Source of the DNA: UMGS1601 sp964617585
GTDB taxonomy: Bacteria > Bacillota > Clostridia > Oscillospirales > Ruminococcaceae
Reading direction: 5' to 3'
DNA length: 56,542 nt
Assembly: GCA_964617585.1 (NCBI GenBank)
Contig: CAZTXS010000010.1
Coordinates: 1-56,542 of the forward strand
Position numbers and translations under genes: made by a program
Shown: piece by piece, positions 23,930 through 32,765 of the stretch
Position numbering within the stretch: the stretch's first letter is position 1
Layout of the letters: each line of letters opens with the position of its first letter
The notes under the pieces: model-generated
What the model was told of the DNA's origin: nothing
What the model saw: the letters and a program-made list of their open reading frames with translations, nothing else
Database searches by the model: none

Positions 23930-25411
23930 ATGTTCAATAACACACCAAAGGTAAAAATAGGAATAGTTGCGGTTTCAAGGGATTGCTTTCCGGAGAGTCT
24001 TTCTGTTTCAAGAAGAGAAGCGCTTGTTAAGGCTTATAAGGAGAAGTACGGAGATGCTGAAATATATGAATGTCCTATTTGTATAGTTGAAAGCGAAATC
24101 CATATGGTTCAGGCTCTTGAGGATATTAAAAAGAACGGATGCAACGCTCTTTGCGTTTATCTCGGAAACTTTGGTCCTGAGATTTCGGAAACCTTGCTCG
24201 CTAAGCACTTTGACGGACCTTCGATGTTTGTTGCTGCCGCTGAAGAAAGCGGAGATAATCTTTGCCAGGGCAGAGGAGACGCTTATTGCGGAATGTTAAA
24301 CGCAAGCTATAATTTAAGACTGAGAAATATCAAAGCATACATACCTGAATATCCTGTCGGCACTGCTGAGGAGTGTGCAGGTATGATAAACGAGTTTGTT
24401 CCTGTAGCTAAAGCTATTATCGGACTTAAAGATCTTAAAATTATTTCTTTCGGACCTCGTCCGTTAAACTTCATGGCGTGCAACGCTCCTATAAAGTCTT
24501 TGTTTGATTTAGGAGTTGAGATTGAAGAAAATTCAGAGCTTGATTTATTTGAGGCTTATAAAATTCATGACGGCGACGAGAGAATACCTGAGGTCGTTAA
24601 GGATATGGAAGCTGAACTCGGCGAGGGAAACAAAAAGCCTGAGATACTGCCTAAGCTTGCGCAGTATGAGCTTACTCTTTTAGACTGGATAGAAACACAC
24701 AAGGGTTACAGAAAATATGTTGCAATAGCGGGAAAATGCTGGCCTGCGTTCCAGACGCAGTTCGGATTCGTTCCGTGCTATGTAAACAGTCGTTTAACAT
24801 CAAGGGGAATTCCTGTTTCCTGCGAGGTTGATATTTACGGCGCATTAAGCGAGTTTATAGGAACCTGTGTAAGCGACGATATAGTAACTTTACTTGATAT
24901 AAATAACACTGTACCTTACGATCTTTATAATGAAGATATTAAGGGCAGGTATGATTATACCGAAAAGGATATATTTATGGGCTTCCACTGCGGCAATACA
25001 AGTTCAAAGAAGCTTACAAGCTGTTCAATGAAATATCAGATGATTATGGCAAGAAGCCTTCCTGAAGAGGTAACTCAGGGAACTCTTGAGGGTGACATTA
25101 TTCCGGGAGATATTACATTCTTCAGACTTCAAAGCACTTCTGACGGAAAGCTGCGCTCATATATTGCACAGGGAGAGGTTCTTCCCGTTGCTACGCGTTC
25201 GTTCGGAGCAGTTGGTATATTTGCTATTCCTGAAATGGGACGCTTTTACCGTCATGTTCTTATTGAGGGCAATTTCCCGCATCACGGAGCTGTTGCGTTC
25301 GGACATTTCGGCAAGGCGATATTTAACGTATTCAGATATTTAGGAATTGAAGAAATCGGCTTTAATCAGCCAAAGGGTATGTTATATAAGAGTGAGAATC
25401 CATTCGCATAA
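23930..25411 (+). CDS. L-fucose/L-arabinose isomerase family protein
   Basis: 493 residues from ATG 23930, placed 7 nt after GGAGG (an ATG at 23915 contains that site). The fold-typical Rossmann-like N-terminus (KVKIGIVAVSRDCFP) and the C-terminal region with GDITFFRL and the histidine motif EGNFPHHGAVAFGHFG match L-fucose isomerase-like proteins. These are metal-dependent aldose-ketose isomerases of L-fucose, D-arabinose or related sugars. No fucose kinase or aldolase is adjacent, so the substrate is open. Probably co-transcribed with the DUF4867-like gene. Confidence 0.82.
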   Translation: MFNNTPKVKIGIVAVSRDCFPESLSVSRREALVKAYKEKYGDAEIYECPICIVESEIHMVQALEDIKKNGCNALCVYLGNFGPEISETLLAKHFDGPSMFVAAAEESGDNLCQGRGDAYCGMLNASYNLRLRNIKAYIPEYPVGTAEECAGMINEFVPVAKAIIGLKDLKIISFGPRPLNFMACNAPIKSLFDLGVEIEENSELDLFEAYKIHDGDERIPEVVKDMEAELGEGNKKPEILPKLAQYELTLLDWIETHKGYRKYVAIAGKCWPAFQTQFGFVPCYVNSRLTSRGIPVSCEVDIYGALSEFIGTCVSDDIVTLLDINNTVPYDLYNEDIKGRYDYTEKDIFMGFHCGNTSSKKLTSCSMKYQMIMARSLPEEVTQGTLEGDIIPGDITFFRLQSTSDGKLRSYIAQGEVLPVATRSFGAVGIFAIPEMGRFYRHVLIEGNFPHHGAVAFGHFGKAIFNVFRYLGIEEIGFNQPKGMLYKSENPFA

Positions 25412-25430
25412 ACGACAAAAAAGCATAAAT

Positions 25431-25465
25431 AAAGGGCAGTTCGCAATGAACTGCCCTTTGCTTTT
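25431..25465 (+). terminator. Terminator after the isomerase-family gene
   Basis: AAAGGGCAGTTC pairs with GAACTGCCCTTT around GCAAT, followed by GCTTTTAA. Confidence 0.85.
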
Positions 25466-25479
25466 AATTAACCGAAAGA

Positions 25480-25621
25480 TTCAATAAGGGTTTGCCCGTC
25501 ATTCAATGCGGCAAGGGTCGGCATTGACGACCGGCCGTTCAGTAGGGGATTGTATCCCGCTACTGAACGGGTCATGGGACCCGCCGTCTATAGAGGCGGG
25601 GGACATCTTGCCTAAGTTATA
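25480..25621 (-). repeat. Complete copy of the dispersed repeat forming the 3' end of a gene
   Basis: All elements are present: TTCAATAAGGG, the GGTCGGCATTG half-hairpin, CCGTTCAGTAGGGGATTGTA pairing with TCCCGCTACTGAACGG, the CCGTC-TATAGAGGCGG stem and CTAAGTTATA. It lies in gene orientation at the end of the EAL-domain gene, whose last codons and TGA stop are repeat sequence. Confidence 0.93.
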
Positions 25622-28600
25622 AATATCCTGATAAGCCTTTGTTCCGTCAGGCAGATCTATTATATTGTATGACAGCGTTGCTTTAACAGTCTTTCCGCTT
25701 TTAGTGGTAATAGTAATATCCTCATTTTCTGCGCACAGGTGTTCTTTCCTGTATTTCATAAACCGTTTGTCAAAGTCATATAAATCCCCCGGAATAAGCC
25801 CTCGCATACTATTGCCTATGTATTTGTCATAGGCTTTTTCCCTGCCGGATTCTATATATTCATCCATAAATACGTCAATGTAAGCGTTATTGAAGTCTAT
25901 GATGATTGGTTCTTTTTCAACTGTATAATGAATTATTGCACAGGGAATGTTTTCATAGAGCGGATGAAGATATTTATAATAAGATTCGATTCTTTCGTCA
26001 TTTGTATATGTATTGTGCTTGCCCTCAAGTTTGTCTGTAAGCTCAATAAAAGTATTTTGAGTGAACGCCTGATTGTGAGCTTCTGCACAATTCATCTTTC
26101 CCATTACCCATATAACAGTTCCGTCACGTTTTACCATTCGGAGTTCATAGTTGGTATAATCCTGAATACGGACGTAATATTCCATAAGAAGCTCTGCGTA
26201 AGCCTTGTCGTCGTCATAAACCAGCTTAATCGGGTTTTTAACAATTTCGGCGTTAAATTCTTCGGTCGTGTAGCCGAGAACATTTGCAGCATAATTGTTA
26301 TAATACGCTATTTCATAAGCTCCGCCGGTTGATTCAAGCTCCATAACGGCGCACGGCAGATTGTCGAGGGTGTCTATTATTGAATTTTTAGATTTATTTA
26401 CTTCAAGGCTGAGAGCGTTCAGCTTGCTCTGCATTTCAGTAATATCCGTAATGTCGCTTGCATTCACTGAAATCAATGCTTGCTCACGGTTTCCGTCAAA
26501 ATAGGATATGTCGGCTTTTATAAGCTTTCGTCCGTTTCGCACGCTGTGTTCAAGGATGACCGTCCGTTCTTTTTTGTCCTTGACGGTTAATTCTGCCGCC
26601 TCTTGAAGCTTTTTAAGATGATCGGTATCGGAAATGCTGTAATAAGTTTCCTTAGTTTCAGGGCTTTCATTTGCTGAACAGCCGGTCATTTGCAAATAAG
26701 AATCATTTGCGTATATTAACCTGAAAGTATCTTGCTTCAGCGAAAAAACAGCAATCCCGTAAGACATTTTACTGAAAAGAAGATAGGAAGCGCTGTTTCT
26801 GGATTTCAGAAAATCAAAATCGGATGTATTTTTAATAAGACTGTAATAATTTGAGCTGAAATCTATCCTGCGTTCGGAAAACTCGTTAAAATCAGAAACA
26901 GGAACAGGACGTGAAAAATAATATCCCTGAAGTCTGTCGCAGCCGATGCTGTCTAAAAACTCGACATGAGCCTTAGTTTCAACACCTTCGGCAATGGTTT
27001 GAATATTAAGCCTTTTAGCCATATTAATTACCGAGGTTATAATAATGCCCGAACGGGAGGATATATTAGCGCCTCCTAAAAACTGCATATCAATTTTTAA
27101 AATGTCAACAGGGAAGTCCTTTAAATTATTCAAAGAAGAATATCCGCTGCCGAAATCGTCCATTGACAGTGTGAATCCCTTTGACTGCAAATAAACCGAT
27201 TTTTCCAAAAGCTCCTGAGGATTATCTATATATGCGCTTTCGGTTATTTCAAGCTTAAGCATTTTAGGGTCTACATTGTATTTTTTAGTAAGCCCGATAA
27301 TTAAATTGCACAGATTGGGGTTTTGCACATTAACCCTTGAAATATTCACGGAAATCGGTATATTTCTGAGATGATTTTTCTCTCTTTCGCTTATAAGTTT
27401 GCAGGCTTCCTCCCAAACGAAATAATCAAGCTCTTTGATAAAGCCGTTTTTCTCAAACAACGGTATGAAGTCATTTGGAGGAATAAGACCTTTTTCAGGG
27501 TGATTCCAGCGTATTAAGACTTCGCCGCTGTCTACGCTTTTGTTATTTATATCAATAATAGGCTGAACGTAGATTTCAAACTGATGCTCTTTCAGCGCCA
27601 CCGTCATATCGCTGTAAATTTCCTGCTCCGCTATAAGCGTATCCCGAAGAGTTTTGTCATAATATGCGTAATGTACCGAATAATCACCTTTAACCTTTTG
27701 AAGCGCCAGGTTAGCACGGTCGCACATATGCTCAACCGGAACATTCGGATCTTCTACATCATATATTCCGAAGCAAACGGTTGCAGTAAAATTAGGAATT
27801 ATATCGTCGAAAAAGTGTTCCGATTGTTTACTTAGTTCTTTTACGTCCAAGTATTTTTTGTTAATACATACGGCAAAATGATCAGCTGCAATTCTGCCGT
27901 AGGTTCCCTCGTTTCCGGCTATTGCCTTTAAATGCTGACCCATATCGTACAGCATTTTATCGCCTGTGTTTGTTCCGAGAAGATCGTTTATGATTTTGAA
28001 TCTTTCAATGTTCCAATAAATAATTACAAACTGCGTCTGAGGATATTCGTTTATCATATCAGACGTTCTCGAATAAAAGGTTTCTTGATTGTATATGTCG
28101 GTAAGCTTGTCGTATTCCGCTCTGTAGCGTATTTCCTCCTCATTGTTTTTGGATCTTGTTATATCATCTGAAATTGTCAGCAAAACAGGGTATTTACTCG
28201 AGTAATCAATTTTGTTACCTTTTAGATTTATCCACTTTATTTCTTTTGACTTACTGTACACCTGGAAGTCAATATCAAAACTTGTATTGCTTTTCAAAGC
28301 GTCCTGCGTGAGCTTTCTGATTGTTTTTCTGTCTGTTGTGTGAACGAAATCAAACGTGCTTATATCATCTATTATTATGTATTCATTCAGCTTGTCAAAG
28401 CCCTTGCTTTCATAAAGATTAACAATATCTCCGTTGGGGCGAAACTCTGTTAAAGCTACTCCGCCAAGCATATTGTCGAGAATTGTCTGAAGCTGTTTTT
28501 GAGCTTTGTTCTGACGTTTTAATATTAGGTTTTCACGTTCGGTCATTTTGCGGTCGCTGTTGCTTACAATGTTCAGAACTCTTTGTCTTACGATTCCGGA

Positions 28601-28933
28601 ATTAAAGGGTATGCTTATAAAGTCAACCGCCCCGAGGTCAAAAGCCTTAAGCTCGTTTTCAGGATCACCGGCGGCGGTGATAACGACCACAGGAATATCG
28701 TTAAGCTCCGGATTTTTTGATTTTAGCATAAGAAAATCAATGCCGTTTATTTTAGGCATAACAATATCAAGCAGAATAATGTCTATCTGCGTTTTTAAGT
28801 CGTTAAGCAGATTTAAAGCGTCCTCACCGTTTTCAGCTTCATAAATTTTAAAGCTGTCTTTAAAAATTTCATTCAGCATAACGCGGTTGATTTTTGAGTC
28901 GTCAGCCAAAAGCATCGTATGTATTTTTTTCAT
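25499..28933 (-). CDS. Response regulator with degenerate GGDEF, EAL and PAS domains
   Basis: 1144 residues from ATG 28933 (ATG 28945 is an alternative). A receiver domain (about 1-120) has LLADDSK and the phospho-acceptor IILLDIVMP. A PAS-like region follows. The GGDEF domain (about 270-420) has RIAADHFAV where GGDEF should be, so cyclase activity is probably lost. The EAL domain (about 445-680) keeps GEVLIRW, LKLEITES, MDDFGSGYSSL, LKID and IAEGVET, so c-di-GMP hydrolysis is likely. Up to three PAS domains follow. The last 40 residues (about 1105-1144) are encoded by a dispersed repeat copy and include the stop. No partner kinase is nearby. Confidence 0.87.
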   Translation of the reverse strand: MKKIHTMLLADDSKINRVMLNEIFKDSFKIYEAENGEDALNLLNDLKTQIDIILLDIVMPKINGIDFLMLKSKNPELNDIPVVVITAAGDPENELKAFDLGAVDFISIPFNSGIVRQRVLNIVSNSDRKMTERENLILKRQNKAQKQLQTILDNMLGGVALTEFRPNGDIVNLYESKGFDKLNEYIIIDDISTFDFVHTTDRKTIRKLTQDALKSNTSFDIDFQVYSKSKEIKWINLKGNKIDYSSKYPVLLTISDDITRSKNNEEEIRYRAEYDKLTDIYNQETFYSRTSDMINEYPQTQFVIIYWNIERFKIINDLLGTNTGDKMLYDMGQHLKAIAGNEGTYGRIAADHFAVCINKKYLDVKELSKQSEHFFDDIIPNFTATVCFGIYDVEDPNVPVEHMCDRANLALQKVKGDYSVHYAYYDKTLRDTLIAEQEIYSDMTVALKEHQFEIYVQPIIDINNKSVDSGEVLIRWNHPEKGLIPPNDFIPLFEKNGFIKELDYFVWEEACKLISEREKNHLRNIPISVNISRVNVQNPNLCNLIIGLTKKYNVDPKMLKLEITESAYIDNPQELLEKSVYLQSKGFTLSMDDFGSGYSSLNNLKDFPVDILKIDMQFLGGANISSRSGIIITSVINMAKRLNIQTIAEGVETKAHVEFLDSIGCDRLQGYYFSRPVPVSDFNEFSERRIDFSSNYYSLIKNTSDFDFLKSRNSASYLLFSKMSYGIAVFSLKQDTFRLIYANDSYLQMTGCSANESPETKETYYSISDTDHLKKLQEAAELTVKDKKERTVILEHSVRNGRKLIKADISYFDGNREQALISVNASDITDITEMQSKLNALSLEVNKSKNSIIDTLDNLPCAVMELESTGGAYEIAYYNNYAANVLGYTTEEFNAEIVKNPIKLVYDDDKAYAELLMEYYVRIQDYTNYELRMVKRDGTVIWVMGKMNCAEAHNQAFTQNTFIELTDKLEGKHNTYTNDERIESYYKYLHPLYENIPCAIIHYTVEKEPIIIDFNNAYIDVFMDEYIESGREKAYDKYIGNSMRGLIPGDLYDFDKRFMKYRKEHLCAENEDITITTKSGKTVKATLSYNIIDLPDGTKAYQDIYNLGKMSPASIDGGSHDPFSSGIQSPTERPVVNADPCRIE

Positions 28934-29028
28934 TTTAACCCCCATGTTTTGCTTTGATTTTCAAAGGCTTAATTTTCTGTATTAAAGTTTATTTTGTGAA
29001 GTTTTTGCTTTGAAATTTTGCAATCGTT

Positions 29029-29055
29029 TATAATGACGTGCAAGCCCTTATTGAA
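29029..29055 (+). repeat. Short end fragment of the dispersed repeat
   Basis: TATAATGACGTGCAAGCCCT followed by TATTGAA. An exception to the usual placement: it lies upstream of both flanking genes. Confidence 0.7.
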
Positions 29056-29269
29056 ATTTAATTTAAATTAATTATATAACGTTTTGGATAAATTTGCAAT
29101 ACTACATATAGTTTAGATGATTTTTTTGTTAATAATGCACAAGTTGATTGTATTTATTTAGTCTACAATTCTTAGTCGGTTTTTATATATAACATAATTA
29201 TTAAGGTCATATTTTACATTTTATTAAATTACCATTAATATTTTTACTATAAAATTCACTATATTTGCT

Positions 29270-29299
29270 TTGAAAAATGATATATAATAATATTATAAT
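29270..29299 (+). promoter_or_regulatory. Probable promoter of the polysaccharide deacetylase gene
   Basis: TTGAAA (29270-29275), 18-bp spacer, TATAAT (29294-29299). Other TATA-rich stretches nearby lower confidence. Confidence 0.5.
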
Positions 29300-29347
29300 T
29301 TAAATTAAAAGGAAAATATATAAAATAGGACAAAAAAGAGGAATAAA

Positions 29348-30409
29348 ATGAGAACTTTGATAAAAAAAATAAATTATAAAATACTTTCGTGCGTTTTTGC
29401 CGGCATTTTGCTGTTTGTATTGCTGTGCGCTTCTATTTTTTCAGTAGTCGGAGGCAATCAGCCTTTGGCAAAGCAAGTGAGCATAAGCAACACAGAAAGT
29501 GAAAATATCGATATAGACGAGTTTAAAAGCGAAAAAATAAATTTAACCCTTAAGCTGAAAACCAATGGCATAAAGCTGAAATTTACCGGTGCAGATAATT
29601 GCTCCTGCTATGAGATTTTCAGAAAAGCTAAGGGACAGAAGAAATTCACTTTAATAGGCACGGTTCAGAAGAAAAAATATCTTGACAAGACGGTAGAAAC
29701 AGGTCAGACCTATATATATAAGGTCAGAGCCGTTTTAAAGCAGAAGGAGGGACAAATAAACGGCAAATTCTCTAACAAGGCAAAGAAGAAGTATGTAAGC
29801 TTCAACGCAAATAAAAAAATGGTTGCATTGACCTTTGACGACGGACCGGGGAAATATACCAAGTCTATTCTGAAATGTTTAGATGAAAATGATGCGCACG
29901 CTACGTTTTTTGTTTTGGGAATTCAGGTGGATAGTTACAAATCGGCTCTAAAAAAGGCGGACGTTATAGGATGCGAGATAGGAAGCCATTCGTACGACCA
30001 TTCTGATTTAAGTCTTTTATCTGCAAAAAGCATAAAAAGTCAGATGAACAAAACCGATAGAAAGATAAAAAACATAATCGGTTACGGAGCGACTCTTATG
30101 CGTCCTCCTTACGGTTCGGTCAATTCAACTGTGAAATCAAATGTCAATAAACCGTTGATTACGTGGGATATAGACACTTTGGACTGGAAAACCAAAAGCG
30201 CTTCGGCAACGTATAAAAGCGTTATTCAAAATGTAAGCGACGGAGATATAATTTTAATGCACGACATTCACGGTTCTACAAAGGAAGCTGTTTTAAACAT
30301 AGTTCCTAAACTAAAAAAGATGGGTTATCAGATTGTCACTGTGTCAGAGCTTGCAGAGTATAAGGGAATTAATCTTAAAAAGGGGAAAGTATACAGCAAA
30401 ATAAAATAA
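29348..30409 (+). CDS. Membrane-anchored polysaccharide deacetylase (NodB-type)
   Basis: 353 residues. One N-terminal membrane segment (LSCVFAGILLFVLLCASIF) is followed by a fibronectin-III-like segment (about 55-150) and a NodB deacetylase domain (about 155-330). Catalytic motifs are visible: VALTFDDGPG with the metal Asp, the HSYDHSDL histidines, RPPYGSVN, WDIDTLDWK and IILMHDIHG. Such enzymes remove N-acetyl groups from peptidoglycan or other surface glycans, often for lysozyme resistance. GAGGAAT lies before ATG 29348. The FN3-like segment resembles those in the M23 protein further along the window. Confidence 0.88.
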   Translation: MRTLIKKINYKILSCVFAGILLFVLLCASIFSVVGGNQPLAKQVSISNTESENIDIDEFKSEKINLTLKLKTNGIKLKFTGADNCSCYEIFRKAKGQKKFTLIGTVQKKKYLDKTVETGQTYIYKVRAVLKQKEGQINGKFSNKAKKKYVSFNANKKMVALTFDDGPGKYTKSILKCLDENDAHATFFVLGIQVDSYKSALKKADVIGCEIGSHSYDHSDLSLLSAKSIKSQMNKTDRKIKNIIGYGATLMRPPYGSVNSTVKSNVNKPLITWDIDTLDWKTKSASATYKSVIQNVSDGDIILMHDIHGSTKEAVLNIVPKLKKMGYQIVTVSELAEYKGINLKKGKVYSKIK

Positions 30410-30437
30410 TCAACATGATACATACAGCTATCTTGTT

Positions 30438-30464
30438 TATAATGATGGGCAAGCCCTTATTGAA
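30438..30464 (+). repeat. Short end fragment of the dispersed repeat
   Basis: TATAATGATGGGCAAGCCCT followed by TATTGAA, between the deacetylase stop codon and its terminator, in gene orientation. Confidence 0.75.
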
Positions 30465-30508
30465 AAAAACAAGCCTGACGGAAGTAAAACCGCCGGGCTT
30501 GCTTTTTT
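30463..30508. terminator. Bidirectional terminator between deacetylase and rubrerythrin
   Basis: CAAGCCTGACGG pairs with CCGCCGGGCTTG with mismatches, flanked by A7 and T6 runs, so it works for both converging genes. Confidence 0.85.
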
Positions 30509-30529
30509 AATACTGAAAGCTGTGAATGA

Positions 30530-31072
30530 TTAATAGTTTTCAGCCTTCACCATAAAATATGATTTCGGATGAGAGCATACAGGGCAGATGTCAGGAGCTT
30601 TTTGTCCGATAACAATATGACCGCAGTTTGCACATTCCCAAATCACATCGCCGTCTTTTGAGAATACGCAGTCGCCCTCAATATTTGAAATAAGCTTTCT
30701 GTATCTTTCCTCATGCATTTTTTCAATCTTGCCGACCTCTTCAAAAAGAAATGCGATATGGCTGAAGCCTTCTTCTTTAGCGGTCTTAGCAAATTCTGCA
30801 TACATATCCGTCCATTCATAGTTTTCGCCGGCAGCAGCGTCCTCAAGATTTCTCACCGTGTCGGGAATCGCTCCGCCGTTTAAAAGCTTAAACCAAATCT
30901 TAGCGTGTTCTTTTTCATTGTCCGCAGTTTCTTCAAAAATTTTGCCGATCTGCACATAGCCGTCCTTTTTAGCTTTGCTTGCGTAGTATCTGTATTTTGT
31001 AGACGCTTGTGACTCGCCTGCAAAAGCTGCTAATAAATTTGCTTCTGTTTTTGTTCCTTTTAACTTACTCAT
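30530..31072 (-). CDS. rbr: Rubrerythrin
   Basis: 180 residues. A ferritin-like four-helix domain carries the di-iron ligands in EGESQAST-like and EETADNEKEHAKIW segments and a second EEVGKIEKMHEERY pair. A C-terminal rubredoxin domain has two CxxC pairs (WECANCGH, ICPVCSHP). It reduces hydrogen peroxide in anaerobes using electrons from rubredoxin or NADH oxidoreductases. AGGAGG precedes ATG 31072, and a promoter and small hairpin lie in the leader. It is monocistronic. Confidence 0.95.
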   Translation of the reverse strand: MSKLKGTKTEANLLAAFAGESQASTKYRYYASKAKKDGYVQIGKIFEETADNEKEHAKIWFKLLNGGAIPDTVRNLEDAAAGENYEWTDMYAEFAKTAKEEGFSHIAFLFEEVGKIEKMHEERYRKLISNIEGDCVFSKDGDVIWECANCGHIVIGQKAPDICPVCSHPKSYFMVKAENY

Positions 31073-31104
31073 GATTAAATTCCTCCTGTAATTTATTTTT
31101 AAAA

Positions 31105-31120
31105 ATCGGTTTGACCCGAT
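31105..31120 (-). promoter_or_regulatory. Small inverted repeat in the rubrerythrin leader
   Basis: ATCGG-N6-CCGAT, about 33 bp upstream of the start codon and 25 nt after the predicted transcription start. It could be an operator or a short mRNA hairpin. No known box is recognised. Confidence 0.35.
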
Positions 31121-31151
31121 AGAAACTGAATTTAATTAGTATTTTAACATT

Positions 31152-31180
31152 ATCATATATTTCCGTGTTTTAAAAGTCAA
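31152..31180 (-). promoter_or_regulatory. Rubrerythrin promoter
   Basis: On the minus strand: TTGACT (31180-31175), 17-bp spacer, TATGAT (31157-31152). Confidence 0.7.
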
Positions 31181-31199
31181 CAGTTTTATTTTGAATTTT

Positions 31200-31342
31200 T
31201 TCAATAAGGGCTTGCCCGTCATTCAACGTGGCAAGGGTCGGCATCGCCGACCGGGCCGTTCAGTAGGGGATTGTATACCGCTGCTGAACGGGTAATGGAA
31301 CCCGCCGCCTATAGAGGCGGGGGACATCTTGCCTTAGTTATA
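31200..31342 (-). repeat. Complete copy of the dispersed repeat at the 3' end of the CCA-adding enzyme gene
   Basis: All hairpins are present, ending in GCCTTAGTTATA. Read with the gene, the TATAACTAAGGC end is translated and the gene stops at a TAG inside the CCGCC-TCTATAG element. Confidence 0.93.
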
Positions 31343-32682
31343 TATTCTATAAGTTTATTTTTATTATTGGCTACATTATTATCCAGAACTGCGTTCAGCA
31401 GAATATTCAGAGTTTTTCCTATTTGTTCTCCTTTTAGTCCCATATTCTGAAGGTCGTTTCCGTTTATATCAAGCTCTCGTATATCAAGCGGAATTGCAGA
31501 GCCGATTATTTCTTCGCCTATGATTCTGACCTTTTTTATGCTGTCTGTTTTTTCTTGCCTTTTGAAACTTGATTGAGCATAAGTATCTGCAAATCTGATT
31601 TGTATATAATCGTTGAAAAAGTGTTTGCCGTGTTTTGATATAAATTTCCTGACAGTTTTTTCGTCCTCGGCAAGTCTGTTATCATGCTGTGAAATCAATT
31701 CACATATATAATTATTATCTTTTTTGGGAAACTTTAAACGCTTTAATATGTTTTCCGACATTTGCCGGCTTATAGCAGGATGATTTTTAAAATGATCAAT
31801 CCCTCTGCCGTCAGTTGTTTTTGCGCAAGGCTTTCCTATGTCGTGGAGAAGCATAGCCATGCGAAGTTCAGGCTCGGGTGCAATATTTGAAACTGAATGT
31901 GTAATATGCTCGTATACATTATAGCAGTGATGAGGAGTGTTCTGCTCGGTGCGATTGCACGCTTCAAGCTCGGGAATTATAAAAAATATAACTTCCCGAA
32001 ATGAGAGCAAGGCGTTTAAAACGTCTTTTCCGCATAAAAGCTTTATGAGTTCATCTCTGATTCTTTCACCTGAAATGTATTTAATGAGGCGTTTATTTTT
32101 AAATATCGCTTTTTTTGTTTTCTCTTCTACAGAAAATCCTAAATCCGATGAAAAACGAATTGCTCTGAGTATCCTTAGAGCGTCCTCCTCAAAACGAACG
32201 TTAGGATCTCCAACGCAGCGGATAACTTTGTTTTTAAGATCGTTCAGTCCTCCGAAAATGTCAGTTAAACCGCTTTTTTTATTATACGCAAGAGAATTTA
32301 CAGTGAAATCACGTCTTGAAAGATCCTCGCTTAGGCTTGAAACATAGTCCACCTGAGAGGGACGGCGATGATCGGGGTAGTCTGATTCCCGCCGGAAAGC
32401 CGTTATTTCAAGCTTCATATTATCTATTATAACCGTAAGAGTGCCGTGCTTTAAGCCTGTTTCAATAATTTTATATCCGCTGAAAATTTTAATAAGCCCT
32501 TGAGGTTTGCAGCTTGTACATATATCCCAGTCATACGGCGTTTTTCCCAACAGAGAATCACGAACGCTTCCTCCGACGGCATAAGCTTCAAAACCGTTTG
32601 ATTCAAGCATCTCAATGGCTTTTTCCGCTTGCGGCGGAAGAGTTATTTTTATATTTTTATTTGTTGTTTTGTGATTTATCAA
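31309..32682 (-). CDS. cca: CCA tRNA nucleotidyltransferase with HD domain
   Basis: 457 residues. The nucleotidyltransferase head has YAVGGSVRDSLLG and the catalytic DWDICTS, followed by LEITAFRRES, RRDFTVNSLAY and the nucleotide-selecting VRFEEDALRILRAIRFSSDLGF. An HD domain with MLLHDIGKP lies near the middle, as in many Firmicutes enzymes. It adds or repairs the 3' CCA of tRNAs. A TTG start at 32682 has AGAAGG six bases upstream. The last nine or ten residues (ITKARCPPPL) are read from the repeat copy, so the native C-terminus has been replaced or extended. Confidence 0.9.
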   Translation of the reverse strand: MINHKTTNKNIKITLPPQAEKAIEMLESNGFEAYAVGGSVRDSLLGKTPYDWDICTSCKPQGLIKIFSGYKIIETGLKHGTLTVIIDNMKLEITAFRRESDYPDHRRPSQVDYVSSLSEDLSRRDFTVNSLAYNKKSGLTDIFGGLNDLKNKVIRCVGDPNVRFEEDALRILRAIRFSSDLGFSVEEKTKKAIFKNKRLIKYISGERIRDELIKLLCGKDVLNALLSFREVIFFIIPELEACNRTEQNTPHHCYNVYEHITHSVSNIAPEPELRMAMLLHDIGKPCAKTTDGRGIDHFKNHPAISRQMSENILKRLKFPKKDNNYICELISQHDNRLAEDEKTVRKFISKHGKHFFNDYIQIRFADTYAQSSFKRQEKTDSIKKVRIIGEEIIGSAIPLDIRELDINGNDLQNMGLKGEQIGKTLNILLNAVLDNNVANNKNKLIEYITKARCPPPL

Positions 32683-32765
32683 AATAAGCCTTCTCCTTTT
32701 ATTTTGTCCTTTTAATTATTTAATCAAAATAAATATTTTATTCTCTATTGTTAAAAATAATCTGT

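Larger units (their letters stand above)
28946..29347. other. AT-rich divergent intergenic region
   Basis: It separates the divergent EAL-domain and polysaccharide deacetylase genes. It holds a short repeat fragment (29029-29055) and a probable promoter for the deacetylase at 29270-29299. The rest is AT-rich with no recognisable gene or RNA. Confidence 0.6.
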
